Source of the DNA: VRUE01 sp963708115
Lineage (GTDB): Bacteria > Actinomycetota > Thermoleophilia > Solirubrobacterales > 70-9
NCBI GenBank assembly: GCA_963708115.1
Contig: CAVPRX010000001.1
Span: 1,488,001-1,552,000 of the forward strand
Reading direction: 5' to 3'
Length of the DNA: 64,000 bases
Shown: piece by piece, positions 41,445-48,534 of the stretch
Numbering within the stretch: the first letter of the stretch is position 1
Layout: the number at the start of each line of letters is the position of its first letter
The notes under the pieces: generated by a model
Told to the model about the DNA's origin: nothing
The model's input: the letters and a program-made list of their open reading frames with translations, nothing else
Databases searched by the model: none
Translations under genes and position numbers: made by a program

Positions 41445-42176
41445 ATGAGTCAGAACGGGCAAGTGGTGACGGCGACGGACATCTCACGCCGCTACGGCAC
41501 AGGCGAGGCGGCGGTGGACGCGCTGGTCGGCGTCTCGACCGGCTTCGAGCAGGGACGCTTCACCGCGATCATGGGACCGTCGGGCTCGGGCAAGTCGACC
41601 CTGATGCACATTCTCGCCGGTCTCGATACCCCTAGCTCGGGCACGGTCACGCTCGACGGCAAGGAGATCACCGGTCTCGACGACGCGGCGCTGACCAAGC
41701 TGCGCCGCGACAAGCTCGGCTTCGTCTTCCAGTTCTTCAACCTGCTGCCCGTCCTCACCGCCGAGGAGAACCTGGTGCTGCCGCTCTCGATCGCCGGCCG
41801 CAAGCCGGACGCCGAGTGGCTCGAGCGGCTGATTCGTACCGTCGGCCTCGAGGACCGCCGCACCCACCGGCCCTCCGAGCTCTCCGGCGGACAGCAGCAA
41901 CGGGTCGCCGTCGCCCGCGCGCTGGTCTCCAAACCGGCCGTCGTCTTTGCCGACGAGCCGACCGGCAACCTCGACTCGAAAGCGAGCACGGAGGTGCTGG
42001 GGCTGTTGCGCCAGGCGGTCGACGAGTTCGGGCAGACGGTGATCATGGTCACCCACGACCCGGCCGCCGCCGCGCACGCCGACCGGCTGATCACCCTGCG
42101 CGACGGCCGCATCGTCCACGACGCCGCTCCTGGCTCCGCCGACGATGTGATCGAGCTGATGAAGACGATCGATTAG
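41445..42176 (+). CDS. ABC transporter ATP-binding protein (MacB/LolD type)
   Basis: 243 residues from ATG 41445. Walker A is GPSGSGKSTLMHILAGLD, Q-loop LGFVFQFFNLLPVLTAEEN, signature LSGGQQQRVAVARAL, Walker B VVFADEPTGNLDSKAS, and the switch His is in VTHDPAAAAHADR. The ATPase partner of an FtsX/MacB-like permease encoded five bases downstream. These pairs export lipoproteins, peptides or antibiotics by a mechanotransmission cycle rather than classic transport. The cargo is unknown. Confidence 0.95.
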   Translation: MSQNGQVVTATDISRRYGTGEAAVDALVGVSTGFEQGRFTAIMGPSGSGKSTLMHILAGLDTPSSGTVTLDGKEITGLDDAALTKLRRDKLGFVFQFFNLLPVLTAEENLVLPLSIAGRKPDAEWLERLIRTVGLEDRRTHRPSELSGGQQQRVAVARALVSKPAVVFADEPTGNLDSKASTEVLGLLRQAVDEFGQTVIMVTHDPAAAAHADRLITLRDGRIVHDAAPGSADDVIELMKTID

Positions 42177-42180
42177 CCCG

Positions 42181-44730
42181 GTGACCGGGCTCGCCGCCAA
42201 GAGCCTCTGGGCGCGCAGGGTACGAGCGCTCGGAACGACCTTCGCCGTCGTGATCGGCGTCGCATTCGTGGCCGGCTCCTACGTCCTCACGGACACGATC
42301 TTCGCCGCCTTCGACGAAATCTTCACCGATTCGCTGAAGGGGACCAGCGTCGTGGTCACCGCTAAGAATCCGGTCGAACAGGAAAACGGTGAAATCCCGA
42401 CGATCCCGGCCTCGCTGCTGCCAAAGGTGCAGAAGACGGCCGGGGTGAAGCTGGCGGCCGGGGCGATCTTCACTCCGGGCGGCTTCTTCGACGCCGAAGG
42501 CGAAAAGATCGGCAATAAATTCGCCCCGAAGTTCATCTCTTCGCGGTTGCCGGACGGCCTCGAGTCGCTTACCTACGTGGACGGCCACCCGCCGCGCGGT
42601 CCCACCGAAGCCTCCCTCGACGAGGCGGCGGCTGAAAGCTCGGGCATCGAGCTGGGCGAAAAGATCGAGTTGATCGGCCAGGGCAGCGCCCGCTCGTTTC
42701 GCCTCGTCGGCTTCACCCACCTTGGCGACGCCTCTTTCGGCGGCGCCAGCATCGCCCAGGTGACCCTGCCCGTCGCCCAACGGTTGACGCACAAGGTCGG
42801 GCGCTTCGACCAGATCTCCGTCGCGGCCCGCAAGGGGGCCTCGCCGGAGACGCTCAAACGGCGGATCGAGCGCGTCATGCCGCCCTCTGCGCGGGTCGAG
42901 ACCGCCAAGGAAAACGCCGACAGGGGATCGGAAGAAATCCGCGACAACCTCGGCTTCCTGCAGACGATTCTCTTGGTCTTCGGCTTCGTCGCCGTTTTCG
43001 TCGGCGCCTTCTTGATCTTCAACACCTTCTCGATCACGGTCGCCCAGCGGGTGACCGAGTTCGGTCTGCTGCGCACGCTGGGGGCGTCGCGGCCGCAGAT
43101 CCTCATCTCGGTCCTGATCGAGGCGCTCGCGATCGGGTTGTTGGGGGCGCTGATCGGAATCGGCGGCGGCTATGTCATGGCGCTGCTGCTGAACGCCCTC
43201 CTCAAGGCCTTCGAAGTCGATCTGCCTACGACCGCGCTGGTGATGAAGTCGCGGACGGTCGTCGTCGCGCTGCTCGTCGGCGTCGTGGTCACCGCGGTCT
43301 CCTCGATGATTCCGGCGCTGCGCTCGACCAGGGTGCCGCCGATCGCCGCCCTGCGGGCCTATGTCCCGCCGACTAGCCGCAGGCGCCGGCTCGCCTACCT
43401 CGCCTTGGCCCTCCTGCTTGGCCTCGCCGGTCTGGTGATGGTGCTCGCCGGCCTGTTCGGCAGCGGCGGCGCCGGGACGCGTGCCGGCCTCATGGGCGCC
43501 GGCGCGGTGGCGATCGTGCTCGCGGTCTCGCTCTTCAGCCCGCGCCTCGTGCCGCCGCTGGCCGCGGTCGCAGGCTGGCCCCTGGAGCGCATCCGGCGGC
43601 TCACGGGACGCCTCGCGCGCGAGAACTCCCAGCGCAATCCGAGCCGCACCGCGGTCACCGCGGCGGCGCTGATGATCGGCCTCGCGCTGGTCACCTTCGT
43701 CACCGTCTTCGCCGCCGGCCTGAAGAGCTCCGTGGCCCAGGTCATCGACGAAAACTTCGAGGGCGGCCTCGTGGTCCAGAACACCGATGGCTTCTCGCCG
43801 ATTCCGGCCGGTGCCGCGACCCTGGCACGGAAGGTGCCGGGGGTGAGCCAGGTCGCCACGATCCGCGCAACCGAAGCGAAGCTGCTCGGAGGGGGGTCGA
43901 AGGCGAAAGTCACTGCTGCGACTCCGGATATCGGCGATGCGGTCTCGATCGAATGGAAGAAAGGGGGGCCCGCGACGCTGCGCGATCTGCACGACGACGA
44001 AGCGGCCGTCTCGGACTCGTTCGCCTCCGATCACAATCTTGAAGTGGGCGACAGCTTTCGCCTGCTGAGCCAGACCGGTGCGAAGCCGGCTTTCCACGTC
44101 GCGGGAGAGTTCGACTCGAAGGCCGGAGTCTTCGGCAGTGTCGTCATCACCCAGGCGGTGATGACCCGCGCCTTCGCCCAAACCCAGGACACGATCGATT
44201 TCGTCCTTACGGATCCGGGCGTGGACGCGGCCAAGGTCCAGGCGGCGCTCACCGTGGGAGCCGACCGCGCCTTCCCCACCGTCGAAGTGCTCAACCAGCA
44301 GGAACTGAAGGAAAACCGCGAAGAACAGGTCGGTCAGCTCGTCAACCTGTTCTACGCGCTGTTGCTGCTGGCGGTCGTCATCTCCCTCTTCGGAATCGCC
44401 AACACCCTTGCCCTCTCGATCCACGAACGAACCCGCGAGCTGGGGATGCTGCGGGCGATCGGCATGTCGCGGCGCCAGGTGCGGACGATGATTCGCTACG
44501 AGGCCGTGATCACCGCGTTGATCGGCGCGATCCTGGGGATGGTGCTCGGCGTGATCTTCGCGGCGCTGATCTCTCAGCCGTTGAAAGACGAAGGCTTCAC
44601 GCTCTCCTACCCGATCGGCTCGCTGATCGTGCTGCTCGTCTTTGCCGGCTTCGCCGGCGTGCTCGCCGCGATCGCGCCCGCGCGGCGCGCCTCGCGCCTC
44701 GACGTACTGGACTCACTCCAATATGAGTGA
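42181..44730 (+). CDS. ABC transporter permease (FtsX/MacB-like, two FtsX domains)
   Basis: 849 residues from GTG 42181. Helix one is FAVVIGVAFVAGSYVL, followed by a large extracytoplasmic domain and a first FtsX core (LQTILLVFGFVAVFVGAFLIFNTF through ALRSTRVPPIAALRAY). A second periplasmic domain follows, then a second FtsX core (LLLAVVISLFGIANTLALSIHERTRELGMLRAIGMSR). Two FtsX domains make it self-sufficient as a permease. It is co-transcribed with the ATPase. Many lysines encoded AAG/AAA and the lipid-facing segments fit an export role. A convergent regulator follows after a shared hairpin. Confidence 0.93.
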   Translation: MTGLAAKSLWARRVRALGTTFAVVIGVAFVAGSYVLTDTIFAAFDEIFTDSLKGTSVVVTAKNPVEQENGEIPTIPASLLPKVQKTAGVKLAAGAIFTPGGFFDAEGEKIGNKFAPKFISSRLPDGLESLTYVDGHPPRGPTEASLDEAAAESSGIELGEKIELIGQGSARSFRLVGFTHLGDASFGGASIAQVTLPVAQRLTHKVGRFDQISVAARKGASPETLKRRIERVMPPSARVETAKENADRGSEEIRDNLGFLQTILLVFGFVAVFVGAFLIFNTFSITVAQRVTEFGLLRTLGASRPQILISVLIEALAIGLLGALIGIGGGYVMALLLNALLKAFEVDLPTTALVMKSRTVVVALLVGVVVTAVSSMIPALRSTRVPPIAALRAYVPPTSRRRRLAYLALALLLGLAGLVMVLAGLFGSGGAGTRAGLMGAGAVAIVLAVSLFSPRLVPPLAAVAGWPLERIRRLTGRLARENSQRNPSRTAVTAAALMIGLALVTFVTVFAAGLKSSVAQVIDENFEGGLVVQNTDGFSPIPAGAATLARKVPGVSQVATIRATEAKLLGGGSKAKVTAATPDIGDAVSIEWKKGGPATLRDLHDDEAAVSDSFASDHNLEVGDSFRLLSQTGAKPAFHVAGEFDSKAGVFGSVVITQAVMTRAFAQTQDTIDFVLTDPGVDAAKVQAALTVGADRAFPTVEVLNQQELKENREEQVGQLVNLFYALLLLAVVISLFGIANTLALSIHERTRELGMLRAIGMSRRQVRTMIRYEAVITALIGAILGMVLGVIFAALISQPLKDEGFTLSYPIGSLIVLLVFAGFAGVLAAIAPARRASRLDVLDSLQYE

Positions 44731-44765
44731 TCCAACGCCGTAGGGGCGGCTACGGCCTTGGATCA
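44728..44765. terminator. Bidirectional terminator hairpin
   Basis: A near-perfect stem TGATCCAA-c-GCCGTAG / CTACGGC-c-TTGGATCA with a six-base loop. It includes the permease stop codon (44728-44730) and the csoR stop region of the convergent gene. There is no long U-run, but symmetry and placement are clear. Confidence 0.75.
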
Positions 44766-45053
44766 GCCATGGCGTAGTAGTCGTTTGACGGCGCCCATCA
44801 GCTCCTCGGTGCGCTCGGGCTGCTCGGCTTTCGCCGCGCCGATCACGCAGTGAGAGGCGTGATCGGTGAGCAGCTCCAGCGCGACCTTGTCGAGGGCCGC
44901 TTGGATCGCGGTGACCTGGGTGACCACGTCGATGCAGTAGCGATCCTCCTCGACCATCCGCTCGATGCCGCGCACCTGGCCCTCGATCCGGCGCAGGCGC
45001 TTGAGCACGGCCCCCTTGTCGGCGCTGTAGCCGCGGGTCTCGGCTTCGCTCAC
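44763..45053 (-). CDS. csoR: CsoR-family copper-sensing repressor
   Basis: 96 residues from GTG 45053, overlapping the DUF4396 gene stop by four bases. All-helical DUF156 fold. Ligand residues are in place: Cys in EEDRYCIDVVTQV, then His and Cys in DHASHCVIGA, the Cys-His-Cys set that binds Cu(I) in CsoR. It should repress until copper enters, then release. A perfect operator lies upstream of the preceding gene (45666-45682), so the regulator controls its own operon. A nickel or sulfur sensor of the same fold is less likely. Confidence 0.9.
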   Translation of the reverse strand: MSEAETRGYSADKGAVLKRLRRIEGQVRGIERMVEEDRYCIDVVTQVTAIQAALDKVALELLTDHASHCVIGAAKAEQPERTEELMGAVKRLLRHG

Positions 45054-45625
45054 GACAGCGCTTCCGCGATCAGCACGGTGGCGCCGAATATCCCCATCAC
45101 GACGGCGACGTAGGCGACCACACGTACCGGTGGCCCGCCGTGGACGCCGGTCTCGTGAACGACGGCGTGCCCCTTTCCGCGGGCGATCAACCAGCGGTTG
45201 ACCGGCACCGCGAAAGCGCCGGCGAGGACCAGCGAGAAGCTGAGGCTGCCCCAGAAGAGCAGCGAGTCGAGGCCCGCGTCCATCGCCCCCGGGATCGCGA
45301 GAACAACCGCGTTGTCGACGATCTCCATCGTCGCGATGCTGAGCGTGTCCGAAGCGAAGGCGATCGGGATCACAGCCGCGAGGACGAGGCCGGAGCGCAG
45401 CAGGGGGAGGCTGGTCAGGCTGTAGCCGAAGAGGAAGGCGAGGGCGATCGAGAGGATCACCGTGCCCAGGTTCGAGAAGCCGGCGGCGGTCCCGATCGCC
45501 ATCCCCGCCACCTCGCCGATCGCGCATCCGGTCAGGCAGTGCAGGGTGGCGCTGATCGCGACACCCGTCAGCGCCACTCCCTCGGCGGGCATCGCGTGAT
45601 GGTGGGCGTTGGCGGTGGCGTCCAT
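45050..45625 (-). CDS. DUF4396 membrane protein, CsoR-controlled
   Basis: 191 residues. A His-rich N-terminus (MDATANAHHHAMPAEG) precedes membrane segments ISATLHCLTGCAIGEVAGMAIGTA (two Cys and a Glu in one helix), LGTVILSIALAFLFGYSL, LLRSGLVLAAVIPIAFA and two later helices. This matches the DUF4396 family. Co-operation with csoR and the operator just upstream, together with the His cluster and membrane Cys pair, point to a copper-handling role. Transport or sequestration has not been shown for the family, as far as I know. The four-base overlap with csoR supports one operon. Confidence 0.85.
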   Translation of the reverse strand: MDATANAHHHAMPAEGVALTGVAISATLHCLTGCAIGEVAGMAIGTAAGFSNLGTVILSIALAFLFGYSLTSLPLLRSGLVLAAVIPIAFASDTLSIATMEIVDNAVVLAIPGAMDAGLDSLLFWGSLSFSLVLAGAFAVPVNRWLIARGKGHAVVHETGVHGGPPVRVVAYVAVVMGIFGATVLIAEALS

Positions 45626-45665
45626 GCGGGCTCCTTGGCAGCGGGCGAGGCTTGCAGCGTAACAT

Positions 45666-45682
45666 ATACCCCCAGGGGGTAT
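45666..45682. promoter_or_regulatory. CsoR operator
   Basis: A perfect 17-base palindrome of five C, one A and five G flanked by ATA/TAT (ATACCCCCAGGGGGTAT). This is the known CsoR/RcnR-type operator pattern. It lies 41 bases before the DUF4396-csoR start. Confidence 0.92.
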
Positions 45683-45693
45683 TAGGCCTGTCT

Positions 45694-46788
45694 CTAAGCC
45701 AAACCCGTGCGAAGCGCGCTGGCGAGCTCGATCATCGCCCCGTGGGCGGTGCGGCTGATCGCCGTCATGTTGGCGAAGCCGTGGATCAGCCCCGGGTGGC
45801 GGCGAAGGGTGACCTCGACCCCGGCCTCCTGCATCCGCGCCGCGTAGGCCTCGCCCTCGTCCCGCAAAGGGTCGAAGCCGGCGGTGGCGACGTAGGCGGG
45901 GGGCAGGCCGGAGAGGTCGTCGGCGCGAAGCATCGAGACGCGGGGGTCGGCGCGATCGACGTCAGGCGGCAGGTAGTGGCGCTCGAACCAGTCCATGTCC
46001 GCACGGGCAAGCAGGAAGCCCTTGGCGAATGTGTCGCGCGATTTCTGGCCCCCGCCGACGTCGGTGACCGGATAGATCAGCGCCTGCATCGCGGGGCTTG
46101 TGTCCCCCTCGTCGCGGGCCAGCAGGCTGGTGGCGGCGGCGAGGTTGCCACCGGCGCTGTCGCCGGCGACAGCGATCCGGGCGGGGTCGACGCCGAGGCG
46201 GGTGTTGTCCAACGCCGCCCAGCGGTAAGCGGCCCAGGCATCCTCGACCGCTGCCGGGAAGGGATGCTCGGGAGCGAGCCGGTAGCCAACCGAGAGCACC
46301 GTGGCGGGGGTGTTGAGGGCGAGAAAGCGGCAGACGCTGTCGCAGGTGTCGAGGTCGCCGATTGTCCAGCCGCCACCGTGGAAGTAGACGATCAGCGGCC
46401 GGTTCTCCAGCCCAATCCCGTGTGGTTCGTAGAACCGCGCCGGGATCGTTCCCTCCGGACCCGGGATCGCCACGTCGAAGACGCTGGGCTCTGGGCGCTT
46501 CGGCCCCGCCGCCGCGGCGGCACCCGCCCGTATCCTGGCCCGGCCCTGGGCTGGGGAGAGCTTGCCGTAAGCCGATGCCGACTCGTCCCGGGCCAGGCTC
46601 GCCAGCCGTCGCAGTGCCTGCATCTCCGTGGCCAGCTGCTGCCCGTCGATCCGCGGTGGCGCCCCGAAGATCGCCCGGTTCAGGCCGTCGGGTAGCCCGC
46701 AGGCGATTCGCAGGATTCGATGCTCGATGCGCGGCGGCAGCCGGGGAGGTGCCAAGACGGGGCGGCAGACTATGCGATTCGAGGCCAC
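45694..46788 (-). CDS. Alpha/beta hydrolase (hormone-sensitive-lipase-like esterase)
   Basis: About 364 residues if GTG 46788 is used; upstream codons would overlap the divergent P450 start. The oxyanion motif is VYFHGGGWTIGD, the nucleophile Ser lies in AVAGDSAGGNLA, the acid in the GFDPLRDEGEAYA region, and His in HPGLIHGFANM. These define the HSL (family IV) esterases that cut short-chain acyl esters. An N-terminal cap sequence reads RIDGQQLATEMQALRR. It is divergent from a P450 gene. The substrate is unknown. Confidence 0.9.
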   Translation of the reverse strand: MASNRIVCRPVLAPPRLPPRIEHRILRIACGLPDGLNRAIFGAPPRIDGQQLATEMQALRRLASLARDESASAYGKLSPAQGRARIRAGAAAAAGPKRPEPSVFDVAIPGPEGTIPARFYEPHGIGLENRPLIVYFHGGGWTIGDLDTCDSVCRFLALNTPATVLSVGYRLAPEHPFPAAVEDAWAAYRWAALDNTRLGVDPARIAVAGDSAGGNLAAATSLLARDEGDTSPAMQALIYPVTDVGGGQKSRDTFAKGFLLARADMDWFERHYLPPDVDRADPRVSMLRADDLSGLPPAYVATAGFDPLRDEGEAYAARMQEAGVEVTLRRHPGLIHGFANMTAISRTAHGAMIELASALRTGLA

Positions 46789-46873
46789 CGGTCCATGTCG
46801 AGTTTCGGTTAAGTAATGACGGATCTCACACGGCGGTCGCACGGGCCGGTGTACCGTCACGCCAAGAGGCGCG

Positions 46874-48214
46874 ATGGAGGCAGCAACGACAACGGCTCCC
46901 CAGGCTGTCATCCGGCCGGCGGAGCGACGCCTTCCGCCTGGTCCACCGCTGCCGCGCCCAGTCCAGACGGCGATCTGGTCGCGCCAGGCCCGGCGGATGC
47001 TGTTCTCCTGTCAGGACCGCTACGGCGACATCTTCAGGCTGAAGATCGCCTACGAGGGGACCTGGGTGATCCTGGCCGACCCCGATGCGGTCAAGCAGGT
47101 CTTCACCGGCGACCCGCGCGTCTACCACGCCGGCGAGGGCAACCAGATCCTCGCTCCGGTCTTCGGCCAGAACTCGGTCCTCGTTCTCGACGAGAAGCCC
47201 CATATGAGCCAGCGCCGCCTGCTGCTGCCGCCCTTCCATGGCGAGCGCATGCAGGCCTACGGCGAGACGATGGCCGAGATCGCCGCCGCCGAGATCGAGA
47301 GCTGGCCCAGCGGTACGCCGTACGAGCTGCGCCCGCGGATGCAGGCGATCACGCTGGACATCATCCTGCGCACCGTTTTCGGCATCGGCGAGGGGGAGAG
47401 GATGGCCGAGCTTCGCGATGCCCTGCGCAGTTTCCTCGACCTCACCACCAACCCGCGCCTTCTCTTGCCTCTGCTCTTCGTTGGTCCCGAGCGGGTCCGA
47501 AGCTTTGGCCCCTTCCGGCGGCGGATCGAACGGGTCGATCATCTCATTCACCGCGAGATCGCCGAGCGTCGCCGCGCCGGGGACCTCGCTGAGCGCGACG
47601 ACATCCTCTCGCTGCTCGTCGCCGCCCGCCACGAGGACGGCAGCCCGATGAGCGCCGAGGAGATGCGCGACGAGCTCCTCACCCTGCTCGTCGCCGGGCA
47701 CGAGACGACCGCCACCTCACTCGCCTGGGCGGTGGAGCGGCTCAGCCGCCACCCGGAGAAGCTCGATCGCCTCCGCGCTGAGGTCGAGGCCGGGTCGGAG
47801 GACTACCTGACCGCGACGATCCAGGAGACGCTGCGCCTGCGGCCGGTGATCTCGATCGTCATCCGCCGCCTCACCGAGCCGGTCGAGATCGGCGGCTACG
47901 AGCTGCCCGCCGGCGTCTCGGTCACCCCGTCCGTCTACCTCGTCCACCGAAATCCCGAGATCTATCCCGAGCCGGAGGCCTTCAGGCCGGAGCGCTTCCT
48001 CGACAACCCGCCCGGCACCTACACCTGGATCCCCTTCGGCGGCGGCGTCCGCCGCTGCCTCGGCGCCTCCTTCGCCCAGTTCGAGATGGCGGTCGTGCTG
48101 AAAGAGCTGGTCAAGCGCCGCCAGATCCGCCCAGCGGACCCGAAGCCCGAAAGAATCTTCAGGCGAGCAATCACCGAGACCCCGCGCCACAACGCGCGGG
48201 TCGTCCTCAGCTAG
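46874..48214 (+). CDS. Cytochrome P450
   Basis: 446 residues. The I-helix oxygen-activation motif is AGHETTATSLAWAVE, the K-helix ExxR is in QETLRLRPV, and the heme-ligand loop is PFGGGVRRCLGASFA with Cys at residue 395. It is a soluble bacterial P450 with no membrane anchor. The sequence is closest to the CYP110-like and related bacterial clans that hydroxylate fatty acids, alkanes or terpenoids. No ferredoxin gene is adjacent, so the redox partner is elsewhere. A divergent esterase suggests a pathway on esters or lipids. Confidence 0.95.
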   Translation: MEAATTTAPQAVIRPAERRLPPGPPLPRPVQTAIWSRQARRMLFSCQDRYGDIFRLKIAYEGTWVILADPDAVKQVFTGDPRVYHAGEGNQILAPVFGQNSVLVLDEKPHMSQRRLLLPPFHGERMQAYGETMAEIAAAEIESWPSGTPYELRPRMQAITLDIILRTVFGIGEGERMAELRDALRSFLDLTTNPRLLLPLLFVGPERVRSFGPFRRRIERVDHLIHREIAERRRAGDLAERDDILSLLVAARHEDGSPMSAEEMRDELLTLLVAGHETTATSLAWAVERLSRHPEKLDRLRAEVEAGSEDYLTATIQETLRLRPVISIVIRRLTEPVEIGGYELPAGVSVTPSVYLVHRNPEIYPEPEAFRPERFLDNPPGTYTWIPFGGGVRRCLGASFAQFEMAVVLKELVKRRQIRPADPKPERIFRRAITETPRHNARVVLS

Positions 48215-48354
48215 ACAGCTGACCCCACGGCCACCCCTCAAGCCAGCCGAGCTTTGAGGCTTCCTCTTGAGCGCTTTGCTCGGCTCCAAGATCTCATGAG
48301 CCTGAGAACCCTGAGGTTGCCTGCGTTGCCTGAACCGTGCCGGCGATCGCGTAG

Positions 48355-48502
48355 CGAGGGAGACTGGCCGTCCTGCAGGCGAATGTCGCGAAGCGGCGGA
48401 AATGCAATCCGATTTCGCGCGGCCGTAGGTCGCGCTCCTCATCCACCCCACGCGCTTGCGCGTGGGGTATCAATTCGACTGCAGGACGGCCAGTCTCCCT
48501 CG
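48355..48502. repeat. Long hairpin element (24-bp perfect arms)
   Basis: Arms 48355-48378 and 48479-48502 are exact complements. The 100-base loop holds a second hairpin (CCCCACGCGC-TT-GCGCGTGGGG) and the motif TCGCGAAGCGGCG, whose complement occurs in the loop at 38520 and at bases 20-32. It lies in the 320-base gap between the convergent P450 and nrdJ ends. The rest of the gap, 48215-48354, has no coding or RNA feature that I can support. Confidence 0.85.
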
Positions 48503-48534
48503 CCCGGGGATCGTGGAGTCGACCCTCTAGCGGC

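Noticed and set aside
42091..44424. Long minus-strand open frame under the FtsX-type permease
   Set aside because: Composition is charged and repetitive as expected from antisense of a hydrophobic protein; the permease has clear FtsX domains.
48215..48534. CRISPR or tRNA-like element in the P450/nrdJ gap
   Set aside because: There is one inverted pair and no repeated spacer units; no T-loop or acceptor-stem arrangement was found.
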